From Singulisphaera acidiphila DSM 18658 (lineage in GTDB: Bacteria > Planctomycetota > Planctomycetia > Isosphaerales > Isosphaeraceae), in contig NC_019892.1 in assembly GCF_000242455.2 (NCBI RefSeq), positions 5,528,744-5,592,743 on the forward strand: a stretch of DNA of 64,000 nucleotides. The letters are read 5' to 3'. The notes beneath the pieces were generated by a model. It searched no databases and was not told where the DNA came from. It saw only the letters and a program-made list of their open reading frames with translations. Every line of letters begins with the position of its first letter. Position 1 is the stretch's first letter. This document shows positions 35,365-45,286 of the stretch, one piece after another. The translations under genes were made by a program, and so were the position numbers.

Positions 35365-35507
35365 AGGGGTTTACACCGCGTCATTCTCCTCTAGAATCCC
35401 ATAGAATGTGCGACAGTCGAGAGTTTTTCTCGCATAAATAATAACGACGTCGGCCGTTCGGTCGCGCGGCCCAAGGCTTTCGTTATCACTGCCGCAAAGG
35501 CGGCTGA

Positions 35508-36407
35508 TTGCCTGAACCGATGATGAGTCACGAATCGGCTTCGAGTCTCCCCATTACGCACCTTGACGCAGGCCCAAGCACCCCCCGGGATGCCGCCGCA
35601 GTGACGGTGGTTGTCATGGGGCCGGAAGGGGCGCGCGAGCGGGACGACTGGATCGTGGCCGAGGAGCCGCTGGAGATCCGGGCCGGTGGACCCGGTCAGA
35701 AGGCGACCAGCGTGGCCGTGACCATGAGGACGCCGGGAGCCGACCCCGAGTTGGCCGTCGGGTTCCTCTATACGGAAGGTCTGATCGCCTCTTGCGCCGA
35801 GGTGGTCACCGCGAAACCGCTCAACGAGCGGCCGGGCCGCGCCGCTTGCAACATCATCGAGGTGGCCCTGTCGCGGCCGTTCGACGGCTCGGCCCTGAAG
35901 CGAAACTTCTTCGCGACCTCGAGCTGTGGCGTCTGCGGTAAAGCCACGCTCGAGCAGGTCGCCGTGCGCTGCGCACCGGTGGAGGCGGGGCCGGTGATCG
36001 GCCGCTCGGTCCTCATCAGCTTGCCCGAGGTCCTCCGGGGGGCGCAGACGGTCTTCGACCGGACCGGGGGCCTGCACGCCGCCGGCCTGTTCGACGCTGA
36101 CGGTCGCCTGCTCGCTTTGCGTGAGGATGTCGGCCGGCATAACGCGGTCGATAAGCTGGTCGGTCGTGCTCTTTTGGATGGGCTCTTGCCGCTCTCGGGG
36201 CGAATCCTGCTCGTCTCGGGGCGGACCAGTTTCGAGATCCTGCAAAAAGCGGCCGTTGCCGGGGTCCCGATCGTGTGCGCGGTCTCGGCCCCTTCCACGC
36301 TCGCGGTCTCTGTGGCCGAGCGGCTGGGAATCACCCTGGTTGGTTTCCTCCGCGGCGCGAGCTTCAATGTCTACACCCACGCTGATCGGATCGACCCGCG
36401 ACGGTGA
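35508..36407 (+). CDS. fdhD: Formate dehydrogenase accessory sulfurtransferase FdhD
   Basis: The protein has 299 residues from TTG 35508, which has AAGG 7 nt upstream; ATG codons at 35520 and 35523 are alternatives. FdhD passes sulfur from IscS to the Mo-bisPGD cofactor of formate dehydrogenases. Visible hallmarks are the TSSCGVCGK loop with Cys140 and Cys143, GGLHAAGLFD, and REDVGRHNAVDKLVG. The C-terminal GFLRGASFNVYTH is also present. The first ~30 residues form a variable tail. It is followed after 36 bp by the oxidoreductase it should mature (36444-38825), so the two are likely one operon. Confidence 0.95.
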   Translation: MPEPMMSHESASSLPITHLDAGPSTPRDAAAVTVVVMGPEGARERDDWIVAEEPLEIRAGGPGQKATSVAVTMRTPGADPELAVGFLYTEGLIASCAEVVTAKPLNERPGRAACNIIEVALSRPFDGSALKRNFFATSSCGVCGKATLEQVAVRCAPVEAGPVIGRSVLISLPEVLRGAQTVFDRTGGLHAAGLFDADGRLLALREDVGRHNAVDKLVGRALLDGLLPLSGRILLVSGRTSFEILQKAAVAGVPIVCAVSAPSTLAVSVAERLGITLVGFLRGASFNVYTHADRIDPRR

Positions 36408-36443
36408 CGTTTCCGAAAATAAATAGATAGGGGAGAGGCGTCC

Positions 36444-38825
36444 ATGTCTGATCCGATCGGGAAGTCATCGGCCCCGGCCTCTGACCCTGCCTCGGCGCAC
36501 GCTGAACCTGTGGTCCATCCCGCCGAGTTGGCCAAGGTCGATGTCCGGCCCTATCACCATCCTGCGGCCGGCTTTGGCGCGATCGCGAGCACCGTCAAGC
36601 ACACGATGCATGAGATGGGGATGTTCCGGGGCGCCTCGACTCTGCTCAAAGTCAATCAGGCCCACGGCTTCGACTGTCCCGGCTGCGCCTGGCCCGAGCC
36701 CGGCGTCGATCACCGCTCGCATGCCGAGTTTTGCGAGAACGGGGCCAAGGCGGTCGCGGCCGAGGCCACGACCCGGCGCGTGACGCCCGACTTCTTCAAC
36801 GAATGGTCGATCCCCCTCCTCCTCGAGCAGTCGGACCATTGGCTCGAGTCGCAGGGCCGGCTCACGCACCCGATGGTCCTCACCGAGGGCGCGTCCCGCT
36901 ACACGCCGATCACCTGGGACGACGCCTTCGACCTGATCGCCAAAGAGCTTCACAGGCTCAACACCCCTGACGAGGCGATCTTCTATACCTCGGGCCGCAC
37001 GAGCAACGAGGCTGCGTTCCTCTACCAGCTCTTCGTCCGCCTGTTTGGCACCAACAACCTCCCCGACTGCTCGAACATGTGCCACGAGTCGAGTGGCGTC
37101 GGCCTGGGCGATACGATCGGCGTGGGCAAGGGGACGGTCTCGCTCGCTGACTTCAACCTGGCCGACGCGATCTTCGTGATCGGCCAGAACCCGGGGACCA
37201 ATCACCCCCGGATGCTCTCCGCGCTCGAAGCCGCCGCCCGGCACGGCTGCCACATCGTCAGCGTGAATCCGCTCCACGAGCGGGCGCTCGACCGGTTCGC
37301 CCATCCCCAGCACGTGGGCGATATGCTCAAGGGGGGGACGGCGATCGCGGAGCTGTTCCTCCCCGTCCGGATCAACGGCGACGTGGCCCTCCTCAAGGGG
37401 ATCATGAAGGAGGTCCTGGACGAAGAGCGCCGGCGTCCCGGCGAGGTCCTTGACCGGGCGTTCATCGCCGAGCATACGTCCGGCTTCGAGGCGTTCGCGG
37501 CGGCCCTCGACGCGGCTTCCTGGGAGGAGATTCTCGAGCAGAGCGGCGTCGACCTTGCCCTGATCCGTCGTGCTGCGCAGATCTACATCAAGGCCGAGCG
37601 CGTAATCGTCTGCTGGGCGATGGGGCTGACCCAGCATAAGAACGGGGTCGCGAATATTCAGGAGGTCGTCAACCTGCTTTTGCTCCGGGGTAACCTGGGC
37701 AGGCCGGGGGCGGGGGCTTGCCCGGTCCGGGGGCATAGCAACGTGCAAGGGGATCGGACGATGGGCATCTATGAACGCCCGTCGCCCGGATTCCTCGACC
37801 GGCTCGGCCGCGCGTTCGGCTTTGAGCCCCCTCGTGAGCACGGCTTTGACGTGGTGGCCGCGATCAAGGCGATGCACGAAGGCCGGGCCCACGTCTTCTT
37901 TGCAATGGGCGGCAATTTTCATTCCGCCTCCCCGGACACGGCCTACACGGCCGAGGCCCTCCGCCGTTGCCGACTGACGGTGCAAGTCTCGACGAAGCTG
38001 AACCGAGGGCATCTGGTCACCGGCCGCCAGGCCCTGATCTTGCCTTGCCTCGGCCGGACGGAGTTGGATCAACAGGCGGGCGGGCTCCAGTTTGTGACGG
38101 TCGAAGATTCCATGAGCGCGGTCCATAGCTCGCGTGGGGGCCTGGTGCCGGCTTCTCCATTTCTGCTGAGCGAGCCGGCGATCGTGACGCGCCTCGCTCG
38201 GGCCGTCTTCGGGTTCGACTCGCAGGTGGACTGGGAATCCCTGGCGGCGAACTACGACCGGATTCGCGATGGGATAGCCCAGGTGATCCCTGGATTTGAA
38301 GACTTCAACAACCGGGTTCGCCAGCCGAACGGATTCATCCTCCCGAACGCGGCCGCCGGACGCCGGTTCGACACGTCCACCGGCAAGGCCAAGTTCAGCG
38401 TCTTGCCGATCCCCCGGATTGAGCTTGCCCCCGGCCAGTTGCTGATGATGACCATCCGCAGCCACGACCAGTACAACACGACCGTGTACGGCCTGGATGA
38501 CCGCTATCGCGGCGTCTACCACGAGCGGCGCGTCGTCTTCATGAACGCGCACGACATCGCCGCCCTCGGCCTGGTCGACCGCCAGGTGGTCGACCTGATC
38601 GGCGAGTTCCGCGGCGAGCGCCGGCTTGCCCCTCGGTTCATCGTGGTCCCGTACGACATTCCTCGCGGCTGCACGGCCACTTACTTCCCCGAAGCAAACG
38701 TGCTTGTTCCGGTCGATGACTACGCCGACGGCAGCCGGACCCCCGCCTCGAAGTCCGTCGTCATCCGCGTGGTCCCAACCGAATCGCCCGATCAAAGTCA
38801 GGAGAAGTCTCGCTCGCCTCACTAA
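36444..38825 (+). CDS. YdeP/FdhF-type molybdopterin oxidoreductase alpha subunit
   Basis: The protein has 793 residues with GGGGAGAGG before the ATG. It belongs to the formate-dehydrogenase-like family of single-subunit bisPGD enzymes typified by E. coli YdeP. The N-terminal GFDCPGCAWP (Cys78, Cys81) and FCENGAKAV (Cys97) occupy the iron-sulfur region. Cys213-His214 in CSNMCHESSG is the expected molybdenum ligand pair (selenocysteine in FdhF). The C-terminal dinucleotide-binding part includes QYNTTVYGLDDRYRGVYHER. The true substrate is uncertain: formate is suggested by fdhD next door, but YdeP proteins are poorly characterised. There is no signal peptide and no membrane or diaphorase partner. 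Confidence 0.9.
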   Translation: MSDPIGKSSAPASDPASAHAEPVVHPAELAKVDVRPYHHPAAGFGAIASTVKHTMHEMGMFRGASTLLKVNQAHGFDCPGCAWPEPGVDHRSHAEFCENGAKAVAAEATTRRVTPDFFNEWSIPLLLEQSDHWLESQGRLTHPMVLTEGASRYTPITWDDAFDLIAKELHRLNTPDEAIFYTSGRTSNEAAFLYQLFVRLFGTNNLPDCSNMCHESSGVGLGDTIGVGKGTVSLADFNLADAIFVIGQNPGTNHPRMLSALEAAARHGCHIVSVNPLHERALDRFAHPQHVGDMLKGGTAIAELFLPVRINGDVALLKGIMKEVLDEERRRPGEVLDRAFIAEHTSGFEAFAAALDAASWEEILEQSGVDLALIRRAAQIYIKAERVIVCWAMGLTQHKNGVANIQEVVNLLLLRGNLGRPGAGACPVRGHSNVQGDRTMGIYERPSPGFLDRLGRAFGFEPPREHGFDVVAAIKAMHEGRAHVFFAMGGNFHSASPDTAYTAEALRRCRLTVQVSTKLNRGHLVTGRQALILPCLGRTELDQQAGGLQFVTVEDSMSAVHSSRGGLVPASPFLLSEPAIVTRLARAVFGFDSQVDWESLAANYDRIRDGIAQVIPGFEDFNNRVRQPNGFILPNAAAGRRFDTSTGKAKFSVLPIPRIELAPGQLLMMTIRSHDQYNTTVYGLDDRYRGVYHERRVVFMNAHDIAALGLVDRQVVDLIGEFRGERRLAPRFIVVPYDIPRGCTATYFPEANVLVPVDDYADGSRTPASKSVVIRVVPTESPDQSQEKSRSPH

Positions 38826-39475
38826 GCCGTTGTCGAGCTGCCCGAGCGTGATGAAGGCGCGGCCGTCGGAATGGTCATTGGCCCCGCAGGACTAGCGGGC
38901 AATATCGGGCCGCTGGTCGGACATGATTGCATCCAATCGTTCGTGGTGGGTTCGATGGTCGAATATGGCAAGCCGCTCGATGAGGTTGCCTACCAGATTG
39001 AATGCCTCCACATCTCCATGACCCTTTTCGATGCGGAGCAAGCGAAAATCCTGGCTTCGCTGACGCTGTAGCAAGGAAACCGGGCTACTACTCCGTTACG
39101 ATTCTGGTACGCATTTGCACGAGTGCGTGATATTAAAACTCTTAAGCCCTTGATTCTGCAGGTGTTCCGTCAGATCAAAATTCTTAAGCCCTTGATTCTG
39201 CAGGCTTTCCGTTGGATCGAAATATTGCAAATGTTATTGTATTTGTGTTTATTGAACGCCGCAAAGCCTGATGGCACAGAGGTTTAGGGGACGTGGCGGA
39301 GTGATGTTCGGAGCGGCATTCCCCCTCGTTTCTTTAGGGCACCCTTGATCTGAGCGGCGAAGCATTATCTACTATCACGTTCACGGGGCCATCCCTTTCT
39401 CATAGCTGGTCCCGCGACTCTCTATCGTGCGAACATCTCGTTCATTACGTCTCCTTGCTGGAAGGAACTGCGCGC
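38826..39475. other. Intergenic region with two tandem 42-bp repeats
   Basis: 39135-39176 and 39177-39218 are head-to-tail copies (~88% identical) with core CTTAAGCCCTTGATTCTGCA. A 66-codon plus frame (38871-39071) and a 60-codon minus frame oppose each other; neither has a ribosome site or known pattern. The end holds the AAGGA site for the gene at 39476. Confidence 0.55.
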
Positions 39476-40573
39476 ATGTGTCTCTCTGACTTGCGTCGGC
39501 GCTCAGGATTTACTCTGATCGAACTCCTCGTGGTCATCGCCATCATCGCGGTCCTGATCGCCCTACTCCTGCCGGCCGTGCAGGCGGCCCGAGAGGCCGC
39601 CCGCCGCGCCCAGTGCGTCAACAACCTCAAGCAGATCGGTCTGGGGCTCCACAACTATATATCCGCACAGAATAGCTTCCCGCCGCTGGCGGGCAACATG
39701 TGGATCTCTGGTCCTGCAAGCCCCGGCTGGGGCAATTGGCCGCTGGGCTGGGCCGCGTCGCTGATGCCGAATATGGAGCAGCAGCAGCTGGCCAACGCGG
39801 CGAACTACTCGTTCGGTGCGGACCAGGTGCAGAATTACCAGACGGTCTGCCGGGCGCGGGTGGCGACGTTCATCTGTCCGTCGGAGAGCATGGGCACGGG
39901 ACCATGGCTTGCTTCCTCCTGGATGAACTACTGCGCCAATGCCGGCGGCCCGGCATCGATGTCGACCTGGAGCGGTGTCATCATCCCAATGCGGGAAGAG
40001 GCCCAGAAAACAGGGGTGGGGACGAACTACCCCAACAACTGCAGGACGATCGGCATCGAGAGCGTGACCGACGGCACGTCGAACACCGTGGCGTTCAGCG
40101 AGCGGCTGGTCGGCATCGGGCCTGGCGATGTTACGGTTACCCGCGGCTCGGCGGACGCGAAGCGAGTCACCTTCGGCCCCGTGTCGACCGTCACGGCGGA
40201 CTCGGGAGGCAGCGTGCAGGCCATGGCGTTCGTCCAGGCCTGCCGCTCGCTGCCTGCCACCACCTCCACCGCCGGACAGCAGAACAACTCCTGGATCGCC
40301 GGCGCGGTCTGGGCGGGCTCGCACGCCAACACCCTTCGGTTCAACAGTTACACCCACGTCAACACGCCCAACGGCATCTCGTGCATGGCTGAGGGTTATC
40401 CGCCGGGCCAGGCCATCGACGCTATCACCGTTGGGAGCAATCATTCCGGCGGCGTCAACGCCTGCATGGCCGACGGCTCCGTTCGGTTCTTCAAAGACAC
40501 TGTCGCGATCCCGACCTGGTGGGCGGTGGGTACCCGGGCCGGCGGCGAGATCGTCAGCTCCGACTCGTTCTGA
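39476..40573 (+). CDS. DUF1559 pseudopilin-like protein
   Basis: The protein has 365 residues and starts at ATG 39476 with AAGGA upstream; a TTG seven codons earlier is less likely. Residues ~10-40 are a type IV pilin-like leader: the SGFTLIELLVVIAIIAVLIA segment has the prepilin cleavage site after Gly and the Glu at mature position 5. LLPAVQAAREAARRAQCVNN follows. The C-terminal HxxGxNxCMADGSVRF segment (NHSGGVNACMADG) is the H-X9-DG signature. Planctomycetes carry dozens of these proteins, likely envelope-associated; the exact role is unknown. A small lipoprotein gene follows, as is common. Confidence 0.95.
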   Translation: MCLSDLRRRSGFTLIELLVVIAIIAVLIALLLPAVQAAREAARRAQCVNNLKQIGLGLHNYISAQNSFPPLAGNMWISGPASPGWGNWPLGWAASLMPNMEQQQLANAANYSFGADQVQNYQTVCRARVATFICPSESMGTGPWLASSWMNYCANAGGPASMSTWSGVIIPMREEAQKTGVGTNYPNNCRTIGIESVTDGTSNTVAFSERLVGIGPGDVTVTRGSADAKRVTFGPVSTVTADSGGSVQAMAFVQACRSLPATTSTAGQQNNSWIAGAVWAGSHANTLRFNSYTHVNTPNGISCMAEGYPPGQAIDAITVGSNHSGGVNACMADGSVRFFKDTVAIPTWWAVGTRAGGEIVSSDSF

Positions 40574-40623
40574 TTCGACGTCTGCTTTGTCGAGATGCTG
40601 GAAAAGCTCGCGACGCGAAATCT

Positions 40624-40785
40624 TTCTCCCCTTGAGTGGAGAAGGGGGCCGAAGGCCGGATGAGGGGTGGCCCGGCCTGAGGCCTTCGGATCGGAAGGCG
40701 GGACGTGCCCGGGCCGATGGCGAGATCCCGCGGCGGTCGACCCCTCATCCGCCCCCGCGGGGCACCTTCTCTCTCAGGGGGAGAA
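40624..40785. repeat. Dispersed imperfect inverted repeat (GGATGAGGGGT type)
   Basis: The arms 40624-40668 and 40740-40785 are imperfect complements. Each holds a GAGAAGG block and a GGATGAGGGGT / ACCCCTCATCC end. This kind of extragenic palindrome (…CCCTCATCCG…CCTTCTCCC…) recurs in many GC-rich genomes. It lies in the 331-base gap between the DUF1559 and lipoprotein genes. Confidence 0.65.
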
Positions 40786-40904
40786 GGTTGTCGCCCGAGC
40801 CCTCCTTGCGACTCTTCAACAGAATCATCGACGCCCCGAAGGCCGGTCATACGAGACGCCCGGCCTTTCCCTCAATGTTTGACAAATGCGAAGAGGATTG
40901 TTCC

Positions 40905-41105
40905 ATGTCTTTCACGCGAATGACGTCGGTCGGCCTTGTCCTGGCGGTCTTCTTTGCCCTCCCCGGCTGCGGCGAGGGTGGCGGTGGGACTGCGCCGACG
41001 ATCGATGAGACCCGCCCGGACGCCGGCCTGGAGGCCTCGAAGAAGCTCCAGCAGATGCAGCCGCCCCCGCGGCCCGGTGGGGCCGGCAAGAACGCCCGCC
41101 ACTAA
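40905..41105 (+). CDS. Small lipoprotein paired with DUF1559 gene
   Basis: The protein has 66 residues and starts at ATG 40905 after AAGAGGA. Residues 1-22 form a lipoprotein signal with lipobox LPGC (VLAVFFALPGCGE). The mature part is only ~45 residues, Gly/Pro-rich and polar (TIDETRPDAGLEASKKLQQM). Short lipoproteins of this kind often follow DUF1559 genes in planctomycetes. The function is unknown. Confidence 0.75.
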   Translation: MSFTRMTSVGLVLAVFFALPGCGEGGGGTAPTIDETRPDAGLEASKKLQQMQPPPRPGGAGKNARH

Positions 41106-41578
41106 GAGTACCGGCAGGATGATGGTGCCGAGGACGATGAGACGATTCACCCCGCCGTTGGTCGCAGTCCTCCTTGAATTATGTGTCACCCAGTCGTCTT
41201 GGTGGGGCCACGGCCACCCCTCGGAAAATCAAGGAAGATCGAGGTCAGCCGCTTAGGGCGTTGATCACTTGTCAGAGGCGTAGATTCCGGGTGGCTGAGT
41301 CCGGGCCCCAGCCACCCAGGTCGCTCGGTCTCTGATTTTTTCGTGCGAAATCCCCTCTCGTTGCTTGGGCGGATCCTGCGGGTCAAGGGGATTTTGCTGT
41401 TGACAGGCGAGGGTGACGAGTGAAAAGCTGTATGAAATAAGGAACCTCAAGGGTTATCTGTAAGTAACGGCTTCTCTCTCGAGCGGATCGCCCCCCTTTA
41501 AGGTCGGCCCTGTCTTTCTCTCTTGAGGACGTGGGTTTTGGTCTTTCGGATGGGCCATACGTCCGGAGATGCGCGCTT
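41106..41578. other. 473-base region upstream of the hyp genes
   Basis: No gene was recognised. It must contain the promoter for hypF and possibly the whole hydrogenase locus, but no convincing -35/-10 pair or operator stands out. Confidence 0.4.
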
Positions 41579-43861
41579 ATGGAACGCCGAGCGATCTCGA
41601 TCAGTGGGATCGTGCAGGGAGTCGGACTCCGCCCCTTCGTTTTCGGGCTGGCGTCGGAGTTTGGTCTTCACGGCTTCGTGAAGAATCAGACGGGCGGCGT
41701 GCTCATTGAAGTGGAGGGGGAGGATCGTTCTGTCGATGGTTTCTTCGTCGCGTTGATGAAGCGGCCTCCGCCGCTGGCGCAGTTCGAGGAGGTGAGCTGG
41801 ACGTCTTGTCTTCCTCGGAATGACACTTGCTTTCGGATCGAGGCGAGCAGCGCCGACGCCACGAGCCTGATTTTTCCCTCCCCGGACGTCGCCACCTGCG
41901 ACGATTGCCTCGCCGAACTGTTCGATCCAGGCGATCGGCGGTATCGCTATCCGTTCCTGAACTGCACCAACTGCGGGCCGCGGTTCACGATCATCCGGAA
42001 CGCGCCTTATGACCGTGAGCGGACGACGATGGAATCGTTCGTCATGTGCGCTGCGTGTCGCAAGGAATATGAAGATCCACATAATCGTCGGTTCCATGCC
42101 GAGCCGATCGCCTGCGCCGCGTGCGGACCTCGATTGCAGGCCGTCAATGCGCAGGGAAGATCCTTCGCGTCGGAGGACCCTCTGAAAGCCGCCGTCGCGG
42201 CGCTGAGTCAAGGGAAGATCGTCGCCCTCAAAGGTCTGGGGGGATACCACCTGGCCTGCCTGGCGGCGGATGAGACGGCGGTGGCGGAGTTGAGGCGGCG
42301 CAAGCAGCGCGACGCGAAGCCGTTCGCCCTCATGGTGGCCGACCTGGCCGGTGCACACGCGATCGCGGAGATTTCCACGAGTGAGGAAGCGTTGCTGGAA
42401 TCGAGACGGCGGCCGATCGTCTTGCTCCGCAGGCGGCCGGGGGCGGACGTAGCTGTCGCCGTTGCCCCTGGTAATCACGACCTCGGCGTGATGCTGCCGT
42501 ATACTCCGCTCCACCATCTCTTGCTCCGCGCCCTCGGCGCGACGCCCCTGGTGATGACTAGCGGCAACCGGTCCGACGAGCCGATCGCCTATGAAGACGA
42601 TGACGCGCGGGAGCGGCTTGCAGGCATCGCCGACCTCTACCTGACCCATAATCGCCCGATCCATATGCGCTGCGATGACTCGGTGACGCGCCTTGTCGAA
42701 GGGAAAGAGCTCCCGCTCCGCCGCTCTCGCGGTCATGCCCCGCAACCGATGAGCCTGCCGGTTGCCTGCCGACGGCCCACGCTGGCGCTCGGGGGGCAGT
42801 TGAAAACGACGTTCGCCCTGGGACGGGGACGACACGTGGTATTGAGCCATCACCTCGGCGACCTGGACCACTATGAGGCGTATCGGGCCTATGTCGACGC
42901 GATCGCCCATTACGAACGCTTATTTGCATTTCAGCCGGAATTGATTACCCATGATCTCCATCCGGACTATGCGTCGACGCGGTACGCGGCCGAGCGTGCC
43001 GGGGAGATTCCTCGGGTTGCGGTCCAGCATCACCACGCGCACGTCGCGAGCTGCATGGCAGAGCATGGCCTGAACGAGCCGGTCATCGGTGTCGCCTTCG
43101 ACGGGACCGGATATGGAACGGACGGCGCGATCTGGGGCGGAGAGTTCCTCACGGGCGATTACCTCGCCTTCCGACGTGCAGCCCACCTCCGCTATGTGGC
43201 GATGCCCGGCGGCGAGCAGGCCATTCGCGAGCCCTGGCGGATGGCCGTCGCACACCTGGCCGATGCCCAACCCCAGGACGGCTCGTCTTGGTTCGCGCGG
43301 ATTCCGGCACCGGCCTTGCATGTTGTGAATCAGCAGTTGGAGCGGCGGTTCAACGCCCCGTTGACCTCGAGCGTGGGCCGGCTCTTTGACGCCGTCGCGG
43401 CCCTGGCCGGCGTGCGTGACCATGTCTGTTTCGAGGGACAGGCGGCGATCGAACTCGAACAGCTCGCATCTAACGTGGCCGCCGATCGGGCTTACCCGTT
43501 TGAGATCGAGGCCGGCCCGAGCCTCGTGATCGACACGAGGCCGCTGATCGCCGGGGTGGCCGCCGACTTGCGGAAGGGCTGCGCCGCGGCGGTGATCGGC
43601 CGCCGGTTTCAGACGACGCTGGTCGAGGTGATTGCCGCCGTCTGTGGGCGGCTGGCTGAGGAGAACGGGCCCAGCACCGTGGTCTTGAGCGGTGGGGTGT
43701 TCATGAACGTCTTGCTGACGACCGAGACGGTCGCCAGGCTGACGCGAGACGGGTTCCGGGTCTATCGCCATCAGCGCGTCCCTCCGAATGACGGCGGCCT
43801 GTGCCTGGGACAGCTTGCGGTCGCGGCGGCCTGGCAAGAGGCGGGGTTGGTCCTTGGATGA
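41579..43861 (+). CDS. hypF: [NiFe]-hydrogenase maturation carbamoyltransferase HypF
   Basis: The protein has 760 residues from ATG 41579 (GGAG 11 nt upstream); the frame is open 16 codons earlier. HypF uses carbamoyl phosphate and ATP to load the HypE thiol that becomes the cyanide ligand. Visible domains are acylphosphatase (~1-90, ISGIVQGVGLRPFVFGLA), two zinc fingers (CDDC...CTNCGPRF, CAACRKEY...CAACGPR), a YrdC-like domain (GKIVALKGLGGYHLACLA; VMTSGNRSDEPIA) and a Kae1-like domain (VQHHHAHVASCMAEH; VGVAFDGTGYGTDGAIWGGE; LSGGVFMN). It is the first gene of the hydrogenase locus; hypC follows after 10 bp. Confidence 0.97.
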   Translation: MERRAISISGIVQGVGLRPFVFGLASEFGLHGFVKNQTGGVLIEVEGEDRSVDGFFVALMKRPPPLAQFEEVSWTSCLPRNDTCFRIEASSADATSLIFPSPDVATCDDCLAELFDPGDRRYRYPFLNCTNCGPRFTIIRNAPYDRERTTMESFVMCAACRKEYEDPHNRRFHAEPIACAACGPRLQAVNAQGRSFASEDPLKAAVAALSQGKIVALKGLGGYHLACLAADETAVAELRRRKQRDAKPFALMVADLAGAHAIAEISTSEEALLESRRRPIVLLRRRPGADVAVAVAPGNHDLGVMLPYTPLHHLLLRALGATPLVMTSGNRSDEPIAYEDDDARERLAGIADLYLTHNRPIHMRCDDSVTRLVEGKELPLRRSRGHAPQPMSLPVACRRPTLALGGQLKTTFALGRGRHVVLSHHLGDLDHYEAYRAYVDAIAHYERLFAFQPELITHDLHPDYASTRYAAERAGEIPRVAVQHHHAHVASCMAEHGLNEPVIGVAFDGTGYGTDGAIWGGEFLTGDYLAFRRAAHLRYVAMPGGEQAIREPWRMAVAHLADAQPQDGSSWFARIPAPALHVVNQQLERRFNAPLTSSVGRLFDAVAALAGVRDHVCFEGQAAIELEQLASNVAADRAYPFEIEAGPSLVIDTRPLIAGVAADLRKGCAAAVIGRRFQTTLVEVIAAVCGRLAEENGPSTVVLSGGVFMNVLLTTETVARLTRDGFRVYRHQRVPPNDGGLCLGQLAVAAAWQEAGLVLG

Positions 43862-43871
43862 GGAGTTGCCG

Positions 43872-44123
43872 ATGTGCCTCGGAATCCCCGGCAGGGTGGT
43901 CGAAACCTACACCGAGCACGACGTCCTGATGGGGCGCGTGGAGTTCGGCGGGGTCTATAAGCGGGTCTGCCTGGAGCACGTGCCCGATATCGTGGCGAAT
44001 GAATACGTGCTTGTTCATGTGGGATTTGCCCTGTCGCGGATCGATGAGGTCGAGGCGAAGCGGGTCTTTGCGTTCCTCGAGGAGATGAATCAGCTCGACG
44101 ACCTGGAGGCGCATTCGCCATGA
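43872..44123 (+). CDS. hypC: Hydrogenase maturation chaperone HypC
   Basis: The protein has 83 residues and starts MCLGIPGRVVE, with the invariant Cys2 that holds the Fe(CN)2CO unit with HypD. GAGGAG lies 6-10 nt before the ATG. The body is the OB-fold small domain (LMGRVEFGGVYKRVCLEHVP, EYVLVHVGFALSRIDEVEA). The last four bases (ATGA) contain the start of hypD, so the two are translationally coupled. The same protein can deliver iron to the large subunit HhyL. Confidence 0.96.
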   Translation: MCLGIPGRVVETYTEHDVLMGRVEFGGVYKRVCLEHVPDIVANEYVLVHVGFALSRIDEVEAKRVFAFLEEMNQLDDLEAHSP

Positions 44124-45286
44124 AATATCTCGACGAGTACCGCGACAGCGTCGGGGCGGAAAAGCTTGCGGCGGCGATCGCAAGGACAGTGACCCGACCC
44201 TGGACGATCATGGAGGTCTGCGGCGGGCAGACCCACACCATCGTCAAGTACGGGATCGACCGGATCTTGCCCCCCGAGGTCGAGCTGGTGCACGGGCCGG
44301 GCTGCCCCGTCTGTGTGACGTCGCTCGAGATGATCGACCGGGCACATGCGATCGCCTCGAGGCCCGATGTGATCTTCTGCTCGTTCGGCGACATGCTGCG
44401 CGTCCCCGGGTCACGGGGTGACTTGTTGCAGCTCAAGTCGCAAGGGGCGGACGTCCGGATCGTCTATTCGCCGCTCGACGCCGTGAGCCTGGCGGCAGCC
44501 AACCCCAGCCGGCAGGTCGTCTTCTTCGCGATCGGGTTCGAGACGACTGCACCGCCGAACGCGATGGCCGTCTGGCTGGCCCGAAAACGCAGGCTGACGA
44601 ACTTCAGCGTCCTGGTCTCGCACGTACTCGTGCCGCCGGCGATGACCGCCATCTTGCAGTCCCCGGGCAATCGGGTCCGCGCCTTCCTGGGCCCGGGGCA
44701 CGTCTGCACGGTCGTCGGATGCGGTGAGTATGAGCCGATCGCCGAGCGGTTTAAAGTACCGATCGTCGTCACGGGCTTCGAGCCGCTCGACCTGCTCGAA
44801 GGGGTGCTCCGGGTTGTCCGCCAGTTGGAAGAAGGGCGTGCGGAGGTGGAGAACCAGTATGCCCGCGCGGTCCGGCCGGCCGGGAATCCGGCGTCGAAGG
44901 CACTCATCGACGATGTCTTTGCCGTCTGCGATCGCAAGTGGCGGGGGATTGGTCTCATCCCCCTGAGCGGTTACAAGCTCCGCCCCGAGTATCACGACCA
45001 CGACGCCGAGGCGCGGTTCGCCGTCTCCAATATCGAGACCCAGGAGTCGGCGATCTGCATCAGCGGCGAGATCCTCAAGGGGCTCAAAAAGCCTCACGAT
45101 TGCCCGGCCTTCGGCTTGACCTGCACGCCGCAAAATCCGCTGGGCGCGACGATGGTTTCCTCGGAAGGGGCGTGTGCCGCCTATTACGCCTACGGCCGGC
45201 ATCTCGAGAAGACGAATTCCCGCGATGCGATGGTGCCCGTCGAAGACTTGCTGCCCCTCGGTGCCGGCAAGGAGGTTGTCCGATGA
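44120..45286 (+). CDS. hypD: Hydrogenase maturation factor HypD
   Basis: The protein has 388 residues. HypD is the scaffold on which the Fe(CN)2CO group is assembled with HypC. Conserved blocks are IMEVCGGQTHTIVKYG (active-site Cys), VHGPGCPVCVT, CSFGDMLRVPGS, FFAIGFETTAP and GPGHVCTVVG. The C-terminal iron-sulfur cysteines are in CISGEILKG, CPAFGLTCTPQNP and SSEGACAAYYAYGR. It overlaps hypC by 4 nt and hypE by 4 nt. Confidence 0.97.
   Translation: MKYLDEYRDSVGAEKLAAAIARTVTRPWTIMEVCGGQTHTIVKYGIDRILPPEVELVHGPGCPVCVTSLEMIDRAHAIASRPDVIFCSFGDMLRVPGSRGDLLQLKSQGADVRIVYSPLDAVSLAAANPSRQVVFFAIGFETTAPPNAMAVWLARKRRLTNFSVLVSHVLVPPAMTAILQSPGNRVRAFLGPGHVCTVVGCGEYEPIAERFKVPIVVTGFEPLDLLEGVLRVVRQLEEGRAEVENQYARAVRPAGNPASKALIDDVFAVCDRKWRGIGLIPLSGYKLRPEYHDHDAEARFAVSNIETQESAICISGEILKGLKKPHDCPAFGLTCTPQNPLGATMVSSEGACAAYYAYGRHLEKTNSRDAMVPVEDLLPLGAGKEVVR

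Noticed and set aside
36465..38822. 785-codon open frame on the minus strand opposite the YdeP-type gene
   Set aside because: It is the mirror of a clearly conserved gene in GC-rich DNA, where antisense frames stay open by codon bias; its translation shows no family pattern.
38871..39074. Opposed 66- and 60-codon frames after the YdeP-type gene
   Set aside because: Neither has a ribosome site, family pattern or clear codon bias; at best a gene fragment.
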